Shown: positions 9,639 to 19,585, counted from the first letter of the stretch. The stretch: 64,000 nucleotides of DNA from Pseudomonas oryzihabitans NBRC 102199 (GCF_000730625.1 NZ_BBIT01000014.1:1-64000), one strand, 5' to 3'. Numbers and translations are program-made. The notes: generated by a model not told the origin, from the sequence alone.

Positions 9639-10682
9639 TCAGGCCGGCGCCACCGGGGCCTGGCGCCGCGGCTTGAATCTCAGCGCCGGCGCCTCGATCA
9701 GGTGCCAGGAGAGCACCGCGAACCCCAGGGTCAGGACATAGCTCACCAGCAGGAAACCAGGCAGCGAGAAGCTGTCGGGAAACCAGTGCATGAGCAGTTG
9801 CTGGACCGGGAAGTTGAACAGGTAGAGGCCGTAGGAATAGTCGCCGAAGCGGCCGAAGCCATGCAGCACCGGTACCTGCACCTGGGCCAGGTAGATGATC
9901 ACATAGGCCAGCGACACCAGGTGGATCACCGGCAGGACATGCCAGACGATGGCCGCCAGCGACAGCAGGCAGAGCGCCAGGGCGATCTCCAGGCGCCAGG
10001 GGATGCGCGGTCCCGCGAGTTGCAGCAGGGCGCCGGCGAAAAAGAACATGCCCAGGCTGAACACCTTGTGCAGCACGAAGCTGGCGATGCCCATCTGCGG
10101 CAGCAGCAGGAAGTTGCCCAGCACCAGCACCACCAGGGTGGCCATGACCACCGAGCGGGTCAGCAGCCCCAGCACCCCGATGATCAGCAGCGACAGGTAC
10201 ATGAACACCTCGTAGGGCAGGGTCCAGTAGCTGCCGTTCACCGTGTCCGGAAAGGGATTGCCGGTGAAGACGCCGGGCAGTTCGAAGCGCGTCATCAAGA
10301 GGATGTTCTTGAAGAAGCCCAGGGTCTGACGATCGCTGAAGTAGGCGCTCGTTTCCCGGCTGGTGGCCAGCCAGCCCACCACCAGCACCGAGAACAGCAC
10401 CGAGACGATCAGCGCCGGAAAGATCCGCAGGGCGCGCTTGAGCAGAAAGTCCAGGGGATTGCGACTGCGCTGGAAGGACGCCGTGATCAGGAAGCCGCTG
10501 ATCACGAAGAACACATAGACGGCGATGTTGGCCGCGTCGGTGAAGCCGGTGAAGTTGAGGATCGGCTCGGCGCCGATATGCCCCGAGAGCCAGAAGCCGT
10601 GGCCGATCACCACGGTGGAGGCCGCGGCGAATCTCAGGAAATCGAAGTTGTTGCGTCCCTGGGGGACGTGGGCGGTAGTCAT
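9639..10682 (-). CDS. Acyltransferase 3 family membrane protein
   Basis: A 347-residue integral membrane acyltransferase with about ten hydrophobic segments. The N-terminal RNNFDFLRFAAASTVVIGHGFWLSG carries the family's signature Arg and His (RF..A...V...H), and DAANIAVYVFFVISGFLITASFQRSR follows, as in OafA/NodX-type O-acetyltransferases. Such enzymes move acyl groups onto envelope glycans such as O-antigen or periplasmic glucans. There is no SGNH domain and no neighbouring glycan locus, so the acceptor is unknown. ATG 10682 follows GAGGAG; an upstream in-frame start would add 54 residues unlike the family. Confidence 0.88.
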   Translation of the reverse strand: MTTAHVPQGRNNFDFLRFAAASTVVIGHGFWLSGHIGAEPILNFTGFTDAANIAVYVFFVISGFLITASFQRSRNPLDFLLKRALRIFPALIVSVLFSVLVVGWLATSRETSAYFSDRQTLGFFKNILLMTRFELPGVFTGNPFPDTVNGSYWTLPYEVFMYLSLLIIGVLGLLTRSVVMATLVVLVLGNFLLLPQMGIASFVLHKVFSLGMFFFAGALLQLAGPRIPWRLEIALALCLLSLAAIVWHVLPVIHLVSLAYVIIYLAQVQVPVLHGFGRFGDYSYGLYLFNFPVQQLLMHWFPDSFSLPGFLLVSYVLTLGFAVLSWHLIEAPALRFKPRRQAPVAPA

Positions 10683-11033
10683 GTCTGCTCCTCGCAGCCG
10701 TGGCCCATGCCGCGGCCACCCTCCGGGAGCGGACTCCGGCTGGACGGCGACGCGAACGGCATCGGCAGAGACGCCCGTCATAAGACGCGCGCAGGCAAAG
10801 GCCGCTGCCGGCTGGGCCGGCAACGAAAGGACGACAGCCGACACGATCAGCGAGATCGGCCGGCCGGCGAGGGCAGGGGTGCTATGGGGGGCTGAGCGGC
10901 GCGAAAGCGGGCGTCATGCGCCAGGACTCCGGAAAAGCGGTACCGCACGCGGGAACGGGGGCGGCGAGACGCGCGCAGGCGAACGGGGTCTGGGGCCTCC
11001 CGGCCGCCCCGGTCATTGCGTGCGCCTCGCTCA
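10683..11033. other. Intergenic region, no gene recognised
   Basis: About 350 bp of GC-rich sequence upstream of the acyltransferase and downstream of an unknown gene. Open frames here have no family resemblance and appear to be GC-driven. It should contain the acyltransferase promoter. I see no clear palindrome, terminator or repeat element. Confidence 0.5.
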
Positions 11034-11555
11034 TCAGGCGCTGGCCTGCAGCGGCTGGTCGTGCACGTCTTGCGACGGTTCCAGGGCGAAGGGTTCCTGG
11101 GCGAAGTAGAGGGCGGCGCTCTGGCGGGCGTGATCGCCGAATTCATGGGGATGGCGCATGACGATCCGCTCGAAGGCGCCCGGCTCCAGGCCGTCTTCAT
11201 AGAAGCCGTTGTGGCACTGCAGGATGCCCGAGGCGCAGACGCTGCGCTCGACCGCGGCGATCAGGCCGCCGGCCCTGAGGCTCTTGACGATGTTGTGCGG
11301 CAGCCGCTGGCGGCGACGTAGGCTGGCGGCGGTGTCGCTGAGGGTATCGAGGATCTCGCTCTCGGCGGGCGTCAGCTTGCGTACGTCCAGCTTGGACTTC
11401 TGCACCAGGTAGCGACGGGAGAGCAGGCGGGCCTGGTCATTGAGGGCCTTGAGCACCGTGCCGCTGAGTTCACCCCGGGTGAACAGGCCGGTTTCCAGGG
11501 CGATCAGATAGGACCAATCGTTGATGAGCGGAATCTTGCTGATGTCACGTTCCAT
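11034..11555 (-). CDS. Hypothetical protein
   Basis: A 173-residue soluble protein that I do not recognise. It begins MERDISKIPLINDWSYLIALETGLF, has a helical Arg-rich middle (SLRRRQRLPHNIVKSLRAGG) and ends in an Ala/Gln-rich tail. No signal peptide or membrane segment. I prefer ATG 11555, which has a weak AGG upstream; another ATG lies at 11573. Codon use matches its neighbours and the frame is intact, so a real gene is likely. It is separated from the divergent flavoprotein gene by about 230 bp. No function can be inferred. Confidence 0.6.
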   Translation of the reverse strand: MERDISKIPLINDWSYLIALETGLFTRGELSGTVLKALNDQARLLSRRYLVQKSKLDVRKLTPAESEILDTLSDTAASLRRRQRLPHNIVKSLRAGGLIAAVERSVCASGILQCHNGFYEDGLEPGAFERIVMRHPHEFGDHARQSAALYFAQEPFALEPSQDVHDQPLQASA

Positions 11556-11788
11556 GTGAGTGCCTGCGTCCATTTAAGTTGGCTAATTGAGGATAGGACA
11601 CCCTCAATGGTTCCAGATGGCCAGTATAAGGTGACGAGTGGCATGGAATTTGACGCTCCTGACAAGAATTGTCGGTTTTTTGTCGAAGTGGGTCACGCCT
11701 TGGGGATGCAACCTCAACGTTGCGCTTGGGGTCCCTTGCTGGAGACCTGGCGCGAGTCGGGTAACCCTTCACAACGTCAGGTGATGAG

Positions 11789-13225
11789 ATGAGTGACCCT
11801 GCAGCCGCTACGACCCCCGCCGATCTCGAATGTGATGTCGCCGTGATCGGGGCCGGAACCGCCGGCCTCGCCGCCGAACGCGCCGCCCGCCGCCAGGGCG
11901 CGCGCACCCTGCTGATCGACGACCGCTGGGCCGGCACCACCTGTGCCTCCGTGGGCTGCATGCCCTCCAAGCTGCTGATCGTCGCCGGGGAGGCTCATCA
12001 TGCCGTCCGCCGCGCCGGCACCTTCGGCATCGAGGTGGGCAGCGTCAGCGTCGATGGCGCGGCGGTCATGGCGCGGGTGCGGCGCGAGCGCGATCATTTC
12101 GTCGCCGCCACCAAGGAGGGTTTCGCCAAGTTGCCCGAGGGCGTGGCCCAGCGCGCGACGGCGCGCTTCGTGGCGCCGGATCGCCTGCAGCTCAGCGATG
12201 GTAAGACGATAAGCGCCCGCAGCGTGATCATCGCCACCGGCTCCTACCCTCTGGTGCCGGAACCCTTCGACGCCCTCGGCGAGCGGGCGCTGACCAACGA
12301 GACGATCTTCGAACTCCCCGATCTGCCGCGTTCGCTGGCGGTGATCGGCACCGGTCCGGTGGGCCTGGAACTGGCCCAGGCCATGGCCCGCCTTGGCGTG
12401 GCCGTCACCCTGTTCGGCCAGGACGATGGCCTGGGCGCGCTGGAGGACCTGGAGGTCAAGGCCGAGTTGCGCAAGATCCTGGAACAGGACCTGACCCTGT
12501 ACCTGAACGTCGAGGTGGATGCCCGGCGGGAGGGCGAGGGCGTGCGACTGTCCTGGTCCGGCGCGGCGAGCGGCGAGGGCGACTTCGACTACGTGCTGGT
12601 GGCCGCCGGACGACCGCCGCGGCTGAAGGGCCTGGGGCTGGAGACCACCGGCATCGAGCTGGACGACCATGGCACCCCGGTCTACGACCCCGAGACGATG
12701 CAGTGTGGCTCCTCGTCGATCTTTATCGCCGGCGATGCCGACCATGACCGGCCGATCCTCCACGAGGCCTCCGACGAGGGGGCCATCGCCGGGCACAATG
12801 CCGCCTGCTATCCCGAGGTCCGACCGACCCCGAGATCGCCGCTGTTTTCGCTGATCTTCACCGATCCGCCGGTGGCGGTGCTGGGCAGTCCGCCCGACCG
12901 GGGCAGTCTGATCGGCACCTCTTCCTACCACGACCAGGGCCGCGCCCGGGTCGAGGCGCGCAACCAGGGCATCGCCCGCTTCTATGCCGAACCGGGCACC
13001 GGCAAGCTGACCGGCGCGGCCATGGTCGGACCGTGCATGGACCATATCGGCCATCTGCTGGTGCTGGCGCTGATCCACGGCGAGACCGCCAGCTCGCTGC
13101 TGGACATGCCCTTCTACCACCCCACTCTCGAAGAGGGCCTCAAGAGCGGCCTGCGCGAGATCTGCAAGGCCGCCCACAGCAACCTGCGCGGCGATCGCGA
13201 CCAGGGTTTGCCGTCCGGGGCTTGA
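11789..13225 (+). CDS. Dihydrolipoyl dehydrogenase-like pyridine nucleotide-disulfide oxidoreductase
   Basis: A 478-residue class I flavoprotein disulfide reductase: N-terminal FAD-binding GAGTAGLAAERAARRQGA, redox-active cysteines in GTTCASVGCMPSK, NAD-binding GTGPVGLELAQAMARLG, second FAD motif (FIAGDADHDRPILHEASDEG) and a C-terminal dimerisation domain. The C-terminus has HPTLEEGLKSGLRE, which retains the usual His-Pro-Thr..Glu base region of dihydrolipoyl dehydrogenases. No 2-oxoacid dehydrogenase subunits lie nearby, so this is a stand-alone paralogue (lipoamide, mercuric, glutathione-like or other disulfide substrate). The ATG follows AGGTGATG. Confidence 0.85.
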   Translation: MSDPAAATTPADLECDVAVIGAGTAGLAAERAARRQGARTLLIDDRWAGTTCASVGCMPSKLLIVAGEAHHAVRRAGTFGIEVGSVSVDGAAVMARVRRERDHFVAATKEGFAKLPEGVAQRATARFVAPDRLQLSDGKTISARSVIIATGSYPLVPEPFDALGERALTNETIFELPDLPRSLAVIGTGPVGLELAQAMARLGVAVTLFGQDDGLGALEDLEVKAELRKILEQDLTLYLNVEVDARREGEGVRLSWSGAASGEGDFDYVLVAAGRPPRLKGLGLETTGIELDDHGTPVYDPETMQCGSSSIFIAGDADHDRPILHEASDEGAIAGHNAACYPEVRPTPRSPLFSLIFTDPPVAVLGSPPDRGSLIGTSSYHDQGRARVEARNQGIARFYAEPGTGKLTGAAMVGPCMDHIGHLLVLALIHGETASSLLDMPFYHPTLEEGLKSGLREICKAAHSNLRGDRDQGLPSGA

Positions 13226-13229
13226 GGAG

Positions 13230-13729
13230 GGGTATTCGATCCGCCAGTGGAAAAGGCTGCGCCGTTTTCCACGCTACGGTTTGGCTGAGGGCATCCTCAC
13301 CCCAACCCTCTCCCAGGGGGAGAGGGGGCTGTCCGGCGCAGAGGGGAGGTTCAACGTCCGTAGGGTGGATAACGGCGCAGCCTTATCCACGCGTTCCCGA
13401 ACGCCCGGTCTACAAAGAGTCCCGCTGGAGTAACCCGAGCGGCGTCTGCTACCACCAGTCTCGTAGGTTGGGTTGAGCGCAGCGAAGCCCAACGGGGTGT
13501 TCGATCCGCCAGTGGAAAAGGCTGCGCCGTTTTCCACGCTACGGTTTGGCTGAAGGCACCCTCACCCCAACCCTCTCCCAGGGGGAGAGGGGGCTGTCCG
13601 GCGTAGCAGGGAGGTTCAACGTCCGTAGGGTGGATAACGGCGCAGCCTTATCCACGCGTCCCGGAATCCCGGCCAACAAAAAGCCCCGGGGGGATCACCC
13701 GCGGGGCTTCTGCTACCGCCAAACAGTCA
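13230..13729. repeat. Duplicated ~230-bp repeat block (offset 265 bp)
   Basis: The segment starting TTCGATCCGCC at 13235 recurs at 13500 and stays alignable to about 13461 and 13729. Each copy contains the 26-bp palindrome (13247-13272; 13512-13537), a reverse copy of the CCCTCTCCC hairpin (13295-13326; 13560-13591), a second 26-bp palindrome (13365-13390; about 13630-13655) and a terminator-like hairpin next to the chemoreceptor stop. Between the copies lies a GTTGGGTTGAGCGCAG element of a third family. No gene. Confidence 0.85.
13678..13709 (-). terminator. Rho-independent terminator of the chemoreceptor gene
   Basis: On the minus strand AAGCCCCGCGGG, a short loop and CCCCGGGGCTT are followed by a T run, about 20 bp after the chemoreceptor stop. 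A decayed copy of the same hairpin stands near 13413-13445 in the upstream repeat block. Confidence 0.85.
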
Positions 13730-15673
13730 TCAGGCCTTGAAGCGCCGCACCAGGCCGTCCAGTTCGCCCGACAGCTGCGACAGGCGCGAGGAATCGCGGG
13801 TGGTGGACTGGGCCAGGCCTTCCACCTGCTGGGCGTCGTCGTGGATCTGGGCGATGTGGCGGTTGATGTCCTCGGCCACCTGGTGCTGTTCCTCGGCCGC
13901 CGCAGCGATCTGCAGGGCCTGGTCGCGGATCTCGTCCACCGACTGGCGGATGCCTTCGAAACTGCCACGCGCCTCGCTGATGGAGGCCACGCTGGTCTGC
14001 GACAGCTCCAGGCTGGTCTCGATCTGGCGGGTGACCTCCTGGGTGCGCCGCGCCAGGCTGCCAAGCAGGCCGTCGATCTCGCCGGTGGAGTCGGCGGTGC
14101 GCTTGGCCAGGGCCCGCACCTCGTCGGCCACCACGGCGAAGCCACGCCCCTGCTCACCGGCCCGCGCCGCTTCGATGGCGGCGTTGAGCGCCAGCAGGTT
14201 GGTCTGTTCGGCGATGCCGCGGATGGTGTCGAGGATGGTGTTGATGTTGTGGCTGTCCTGTTCCAGCACCGCCATGGCCTGGGCCGACTGGGCCAGGCTG
14301 CCGCTGAGCTGGTTGACGTTGCCGGTGGCCTTCTCGATCTGGCCGTAGCCTTCCTGCACCTTGTGATGACCGGCGTCGGCGGAGGCCGCGGCCTGGCTGC
14401 AGGAGCGCGCGACCTCGTTGGAGGTGGCGACCATCTCGTTGAAGGCGGTGGAGACCAGCTCCACGGCTTCGCGCTGGCGCCCGGCGACCTCGTTCATGCT
14501 GACCGCCGCCTGGGTGGTGGTCTGCGAGGCCTGTTGCAGGTCGTTGGAGGCCTGGCCGATGCGCTGCACCAGCTGGCGGATGCTGGCGAGGAACTGGTTG
14601 AACCAGCCGGCCAGGGTGGCGGTTTCGTCCTTGCCCTGCACGGTCAGGCTCTTGGTCAGGTCGCCTTCGCCCTGGGCGATGGATTCGAGGCCGGCGGAGA
14701 CACCGCGGATCGGCCGCACGATCATGCCGGCAAAGGCGGCGCCGAGCACGGCGAACAGCAGCGCCAGCACCGCGGTGATGCCGGCGATCTGCCAGGTCAG
14801 GGCGGTGGCCTTGCCCATGACTTCGCTGCGCTCGATCAGGCCGATGAATTTCCAGCCCAGGTCCTTGGCCGGATAGACGTTGACCATGTAGTCGGTGCCG
14901 TTGAGATTGACCTCACCCAGGCCGCTCTGGATGCCGCTGAGGGTCTGGTAGGCGTCGCCCAGCTCCTTGAGCTGCTTGAAGTTGTGCTTGGGGTCGCGCG
15001 GGTCGACCAGCACGTTGCCGCTGTCTTCTACCAGCAGCAGGTAGCCGCTCTGACCCAGGGTGATGCTCTTGACCAGATCGGTGAGCTGCTTGAGCGAGAT
15101 GTCCAGGCCCACCACGCCGCGGACCTTGCCGCTGGCGTCTTCCATGGTCCGCACCACGCCCATCAGGGAGACGTCGTCGGTGGCCCAGTAGTAGGCCGGG
15201 GTGCGCACCACCTTGCCCGGATTGTTCATGGCCGCCTGGTACCAGGGGCGCACGCGCGGATCGTAGTTGGCCAGCTTGGCGTCGTCCGGCCAGCTGACGT
15301 AACCGCCATCGGCCAGGCCGACCGACAGGTAGGCGGTGGTGGGGTGGGTCTTGGCGAAGCGGGTGAAATAGGCCAGCGCCTGCTGGCCGGCTTCCGGCTG
15401 CGGCAACTGGGCGGCGTCGGCGCCGCTGTAGTTCTTCAGGCCTTGCAGCGCGACGATGTTCGGCTCCTTGGCGAGGAAGTCGACGTTCTGCTGGATGCCG
15501 GAGAAGAACTGCTGGATGTTGCGGTCGATCTGGCGGATTTCGCGCCCGCTGCCGTCGAGGAAGTCGCCGGTGGCCTGACTGCGCACGTTCATGATGACCA
15601 CGCCCGCCACCAGGATCACCGGGAGGCAGGCGGTTACCGCGAAAAGCGAGGTGAGTTTCTGCTTGATGTTCAT
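13730..15673 (-). CDS. Methyl-accepting chemotaxis protein with dCache sensor domain
   Basis: A 647-residue chemoreceptor. Transmembrane helix at about 8-28; periplasmic double-Cache domain about 35-285; second helix about 290-315; HAMP about 316-370; then the coiled-coil signalling domain with hairpin tip [32 protein letters not shown]. The sensor domain shows [12 protein letters not shown], a later [12 protein letters not shown] and GVVGLDISL, matching the pattern of amino-acid-binding dCache_1AA domains such as PctA-PctC, so an amino acid ligand is likely. No C-terminal pentapeptide for CheR tethering is present. The gene stands alone with its own terminator. Confidence 0.93.
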   Translation of the reverse strand: MNIKQKLTSLFAVTACLPVILVAGVVIMNVRSQATGDFLDGSGREIRQIDRNIQQFFSGIQQNVDFLAKEPNIVALQGLKNYSGADAAQLPQPEAGQQALAYFTRFAKTHPTTAYLSVGLADGGYVSWPDDAKLANYDPRVRPWYQAAMNNPGKVVRTPAYYWATDDVSLMGVVRTMEDASGKVRGVVGLDISLKQLTDLVKSITLGQSGYLLLVEDSGNVLVDPRDPKHNFKQLKELGDAYQTLSGIQSGLGEVNLNGTDYMVNVYPAKDLGWKFIGLIERSEVMGKATALTWQIAGITAVLALLFAVLGAAFAGMIVRPIRGVSAGLESIAQGEGDLTKSLTVQGKDETATLAGWFNQFLASIRQLVQRIGQASNDLQQASQTTTQAAVSMNEVAGRQREAVELVSTAFNEMVATSNEVARSCSQAAASADAGHHKVQEGYGQIEKATGNVNQLSGSLAQSAQAMAVLEQDSHNINTILDTIRGIAEQTNLLALNAAIEAARAGEQGRGFAVVADEVRALAKRTADSTGEIDGLLGSLARRTQEVTRQIETSLELSQTSVASISEARGSFEGIRQSVDEIRDQALQIAAAAEEQHQVAEDINRHIAQIHDDAQQVEGLAQSTTRDSSRLSQLSGELDGLVRRFKA

Positions 15674-15827
15674 CGAAAGCCCCGGTCGCGCCCTGGCGCG
15701 AAGAATGACGGCGACATGCCTTCACTCTGCATCGGCCCGGATAAGTCCGACTTGATACGGGATGAGAAATTATTCCATCTGGTCCGTAGCAAGCCGGAAA
15801 ATCGCCGATCGGTCGGCTAACGACCCG

Positions 15828-17240
15828 CTATAACTCTTTCTTCAGATGACGTTCGATTTCTTCCAGGGACTTGCCGCGGGTCTCCGGCAGGCAGAAATAG
15901 ACGAACAACAACGAGCCCAGGTTGATGGCGGCGAAGACATAGAAGGTGTAGTTGCCGATGGCTTCCAGGGCCACCGGAAAGCTGAAAGCCACGGTGGCGT
16001 TGCACAGCCACTGCACGGCCACCGCCACCCCGGTCAGCAGGCCACGGACCTGGTTGGGAAACAGCTCGGACATCAGCAGCCAGTAGACCGGCGCGATGCA
16101 CATCTGCATGAACAGCAGGAACACCAGGATGCAGGCCAGCGCCAGGTAGCTCTGGGTGAGGTCCTGCGGCAGCCACAGCAGCACGCTGCCCAGCGCCAGC
16201 TGCGCCACGACCACGATCACCAGGCCGATCAGCAGCAGGGTACGGCGTCCGGCGCGGCCGATGGCCCAGATGCCGAGCAGGGTGGCGATCACCGAGACCA
16301 CGCCGTTGCCGATGGTGGCGGTCAGGGCCGCGCTGGTGCCCATGCCGGTGCTCTTGAGGATGATCGGCGTGTAGTACATGAAGGCGTTGACCCCGGTGAA
16401 CTGGGCGACGAAGCCCAGGCCGATGCCCAGCAGGAGCAACTTGACCACCCAGCCCTGGCTCAGCAATTCGCGCAATGGCGGGCGATGCCTGGCCTGCTCC
16501 TCGCTCTCGCGCATTTCCTCGACCTCGCGCTGCACCTCCTCGGGGGTATCGCGCAGGCGTTCCAGCACGGCCTCGGCTTCTTCGATCCGACCCTTGGCCG
16601 CCAGCCAGCGCGGCGAGGTGGGCAAGAGAAAGGTACCGGCGAACAGCAGGATGCCCGGCACCATGGCGATGGCCAGCATGTAGCGCCAGATGCCGTTGTC
16701 GTGCACCAGCCAGGCGAGCAGGGCGCTGAGCACATAGGCCAGCAGCTGGCCGCTGACGATCATCAGTTCGTTGCGACTCACCAGGCGACCGCGGCGCTTG
16801 GGGCCGGCGATCTCGGCGATGAACACCGGCACCGTGGCCGACCCGCCGCCCACCGCCAGGCCGAGCACGAAGCGTGCGACCACCATCAGTTCCACCGAGG
16901 GCGCCACCGCGGTGCCCAGGGCGCCGACGACGAAGAGGATCGACAGCAGGCGCAGGGTGGTGCGGCGGCCATAGCGATCGGCGAGATAACCCGCCGCCAG
17001 CGAGCCGAAGGCCGCGCCGACGATCAGGGCGGCGGTGACCAGCCCCTCGGTGTAGGCATTGAGGCCAAGCCCACCCTGGTCGGGTGGCAGGGTCATGAAG
17101 GGCAGGGCGCCGGCGATGATGCCGGTGTCGTAGCCGAAGGCCAGGGCGCCCATGGTGGCGACCAGCACGGTGATGAAGATCAGCCGGCGGGCCGAAGCCT
17201 TCTGGTCGGGGTCGACGGCGGGGGAAGCGGAAGCGGACAT
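15828..17240 (-). CDS. MFS sugar porter (SP family) transporter
   Basis: A 470-residue sugar:H+ symporter of the major facilitator superfamily with 12 predicted helices. Signatures of the sugar porter family are clear: FGYDTGIIAGALP in helix 1, GYLADRYGRRTT, a PxxPR-like TSPRWLAAKGR after helix 6, QFTGVNAFMYYTPIIL in helix 7, GRAGRRTLLL and the C-terminal LPETRGKSLEEIERH. It is most like bacterial xylose/myo-inositol/galactose carriers; the substrate cannot be fixed. The frame is open upstream, but ATG 17240 (MSASASPAVDP), preceded by AGGA, gives a normal N-terminus. It is not next to sugar catabolic genes. Confidence 0.92.
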   Translation of the reverse strand: MSASASPAVDPDQKASARRLIFITVLVATMGALAFGYDTGIIAGALPFMTLPPDQGGLGLNAYTEGLVTAALIVGAAFGSLAAGYLADRYGRRTTLRLLSILFVVGALGTAVAPSVELMVVARFVLGLAVGGGSATVPVFIAEIAGPKRRGRLVSRNELMIVSGQLLAYVLSALLAWLVHDNGIWRYMLAIAMVPGILLFAGTFLLPTSPRWLAAKGRIEEAEAVLERLRDTPEEVQREVEEMRESEEQARHRPPLRELLSQGWVVKLLLLGIGLGFVAQFTGVNAFMYYTPIILKSTGMGTSAALTATIGNGVVSVIATLLGIWAIGRAGRRTLLLIGLVIVVVAQLALGSVLLWLPQDLTQSYLALACILVFLLFMQMCIAPVYWLLMSELFPNQVRGLLTGVAVAVQWLCNATVAFSFPVALEAIGNYTFYVFAAINLGSLLFVYFCLPETRGKSLEEIERHLKKEL

Positions 17241-17609
17241 GGCAGAGCGGGATCCTGGCAAGACACGAAGGGGGCCGGCAGCGGGCGCCCAAGGCCAGCG
17301 AAGCGAACGAATGCAACGTTTCGAGTCAGCGAAGGGGCGCCACGAGTGCAGGCGTGGGGGATTAGGGCGGGGATGCCGGCTGGAGTTCCCTAGGGCGCGC
17401 GGCAGTCCCGTTCCGACCAACGGGCCGCGCCGCAGGCGCGGCGCGAGGGGTTTTATCGAAGGGCCCGCCTTGAGCCCCGCAAGCCCACCGGCGCTTGGCG
17501 TGCAGCCCGGCACGGGTGCGGCGGGCAGCCGTTTTGCGGCGCCGCTTCGACTGGAACTCGGGCGGCCGGCGCTGGCTCAGCTACCTCGAAGCCCACCTGA
17601 GAAACGACC
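17241..17609. other. Divergent intergenic region, promoter area
   Basis: About 370 bp between the sugar porter and the iminopeptidase. It is very GC-rich. A GCCGCGCC/GGCGCGGC inverted repeat at 17424-17442 precedes GGGGTTTT and may be a weak hairpin. No convincing small gene or operator was seen. Confidence 0.45.
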
Positions 17610-18590
17610 ATGGATGCACCCTGCGCCGTCACCTACCAGCTCTTTCCGGAAATCGAGCAGCCCAACCGCAGCGGTCGGCTGCGGGTGAGCGCGTTGCACG
17701 AACTCTACTGGGAGGAATGCGGCAATCCCCGGGGCGTGCCGGTGGTCTACCTGCACGGTGGACCCGGCGAAGGGGCCGAGCCCAGCAAGAGGCGCTTCTG
17801 GGATCCGGACCACTACCGCATCGTGCTGTTCGATCAGCGCGGCGCCCTGAGATCCACCCCCCTGGCCGAAACCCGCGACAACACCACCCAGCACCTCATC
17901 GATGACCTCGAACGGTTGCGCGAGCACCTGGGTATCGAGCGCTGGCTGCTCACCGCCGGCTCCTGGGGCACCACCCTGGCGCTGGCCTATGGCGAGGCCC
18001 ACCCCGAGCGCTGCCTGGGTTTCCTGCTGCGCGGCATCTTTCTCGGCACCGCCGACGAGGTGCACTGGTACCTGCACGGCATGCGGCGCTTCTTCCCCCG
18101 TGCCTACGAAGATTTCGTCAGCTGGATTCCGGAAGAGCGGCGCGATGCCGCCTTGGACGCCTACCTCGAACGTCTGCTCGGCGCAGACCCGCAGGCGCGC
18201 CTGGAGGCCGCCCGGGCCTGGGTACGTTATTCAGCCAGCTGTTCCCTGCTGCGCCACGATCCGGAAGGCGTGGAGGCTCAGGCCGCCGATGAGCAGACCA
18301 CCCTGGGCATGGCCGTGCTCGACGCCTGGTACTTCAAGCATCAGCTGTTTCTCGAAGAAGACCAGTTGATCCAGGGCCTGGCGCCCATCCGCCAACTGCC
18401 CTGCTACCTGGTCCAGGGCGGTCACGACATGATCGCCACACCCAATTCTGCCTACCGGCTGCACAAGGCCTGGCCCGGCTCGGTGCTCAAGATCGTCAAC
18501 GACGCCGGCCATGCGCCCACGGAGCCCGGCACCACCAGTGCCCTGATCGAAGCCACGGAGCGTTTCAAGAGTGACGGGCGCTTTGCCTGA
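17610..18590 (+). CDS. pip: Proline iminopeptidase (alpha/beta hydrolase, S33)
   Basis: A 326-residue cytoplasmic peptidase that removes N-terminal proline. It has the oxyanion-hole HGGPGEGA, the nucleophile elbow AGSWGTTLAL, the acid in QGGHDMIATP and the catalytic histidine in NDAGHAPTEPG, all in the usual order for S33 prolyl aminopeptidases (about 320 residues). The commonly seen DQRGCGRS appears as DQRGALRS, and GRYD as GGHD, so it is a somewhat divergent member and could have altered specificity. It converges with the LysR gene, leaving 5 bp between stops. Confidence 0.88.
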   Translation: MDAPCAVTYQLFPEIEQPNRSGRLRVSALHELYWEECGNPRGVPVVYLHGGPGEGAEPSKRRFWDPDHYRIVLFDQRGALRSTPLAETRDNTTQHLIDDLERLREHLGIERWLLTAGSWGTTLALAYGEAHPERCLGFLLRGIFLGTADEVHWYLHGMRRFFPRAYEDFVSWIPEERRDAALDAYLERLLGADPQARLEAARAWVRYSASCSLLRHDPEGVEAQAADEQTTLGMAVLDAWYFKHQLFLEEDQLIQGLAPIRQLPCYLVQGGHDMIATPNSAYRLHKAWPGSVLKIVNDAGHAPTEPGTTSALIEATERFKSDGRFA

Positions 18591-18595
18591 GGGCC

Positions 18596-19489
18596 TCAGT
18601 GGCCCAGCCGCTCCACCAGGAAATCCACGAACACCCGTACCCGCGCCGGCATGGTCGAGCCGCCGACGAAGACCGCGTGGATGGGCTCCAGATCGCCCGG
18701 ATTCCAGGCCTCCAGCAAAGGCACCAGGGCGCCGCTGCGCAGGTCCTCGGCCACGCTGAATTTCCCGATGCGGGCGATCCCGGCGCCTTCGCGGGCCAGC
18801 AGCGCCAGGGCCTCGCCGCTGTTGCACTCGATGTTGCCGCTGATCTTCAAGGCGAAGGCCTGGCCATCACGGACGAAGGGCCAGTCGGGCAGGGCGCGGC
18901 GAAAGTTGAATCTCAGGCAATTGTGCTCGAGCAGGTCTTCCGGCACCTGGGGTGTGCCGTGGCGGGCGAGATAGGCCGGCGAGGCCACCACCACCTGCCC
19001 GGTGACGCCGATGGGGCGGGCGCTCAGGGGGCTGTCGGCCAGCTGGCCGAAGCGGATCGCCACGTCGGCCTGGCCGGCGAGGATGTCCACCACCTCGTCG
19101 CCCAGCGCAAGGTCCACGACGATGTCCGGATAGCGGGCGCTGAAGGCCGCCACCAGCGGCACCATGGTCATGCGGCCATGGCCGAGGGCGGCGCTGACGC
19201 GCAGGCGCCCACGCGGTACGCCCTGGTCGGCGATGGCGTCTTCCACCTCGGCGAGGTCCGCCAGGATCCGTCGCGCCGCGCGCAGATAGGCCTCGCCCTC
19301 GACCGTGAGGGTGATGGCCCGGGTGGTGCGCAACAGCAGTCGCGTGCCGAGGCGCTGCTCGGTACGGGCGATGGAGCGACTCACCGCCGAAGGCGTCAGG
19401 CGCAGGGCTCTGGCGGCGGCGGACAGGCTGCCGGCCTCCACCACCTGGGCGAATACCGCCATCTCTCCCGAGCGACCATTCAGATCCAC
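18596..19489 (-). CDS. LysR-family transcriptional regulator
   Basis: A 297-residue regulator with an N-terminal winged helix-turn-helix (VFAQVVEAGSLSAAARALRLTPSAVSRSIARTEQRLGTRLL) and a type 2 periplasmic-binding-like effector domain. I choose GTG 19489, which has GGAG six bases upstream and gives the usual short LysR N-terminus (MDLNGRSGEMAVF); an ATG at 19519 would add ten residues. It is divergent from an MFS efflux gene, the classic arrangement for a LysR protein controlling the neighbouring transporter. The effector is unknown. The LTPSAVSRSIARTEQ recognition helix resembles the DhcR/YafC-like subgroup. Confidence 0.9.
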   Translation of the reverse strand: MDLNGRSGEMAVFAQVVEAGSLSAAARALRLTPSAVSRSIARTEQRLGTRLLLRTTRAITLTVEGEAYLRAARRILADLAEVEDAIADQGVPRGRLRVSAALGHGRMTMVPLVAAFSARYPDIVVDLALGDEVVDILAGQADVAIRFGQLADSPLSARPIGVTGQVVVASPAYLARHGTPQVPEDLLEHNCLRFNFRRALPDWPFVRDGQAFALKISGNIECNSGEALALLAREGAGIARIGKFSVAEDLRSGALVPLLEAWNPGDLEPIHAVFVGGSTMPARVRVFVDFLVERLGH

Positions 19490-19585
19490 TTGTGACTCCA
19501 GGGCAAAGGTGCATGCCAAAACCGCCGTCTACCGGCGCTTGAGCGGGGAGCTTAGCATTCGCAGCATAGATAAGGAGCCTTTCCC

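Noticed and set aside
11556-11792. 78-codon frame upstream of the flavoprotein gene
   Set aside because: No ribosome-binding site or family resemblance; it overlaps the start region of the divergent gene and the flavoprotein start.
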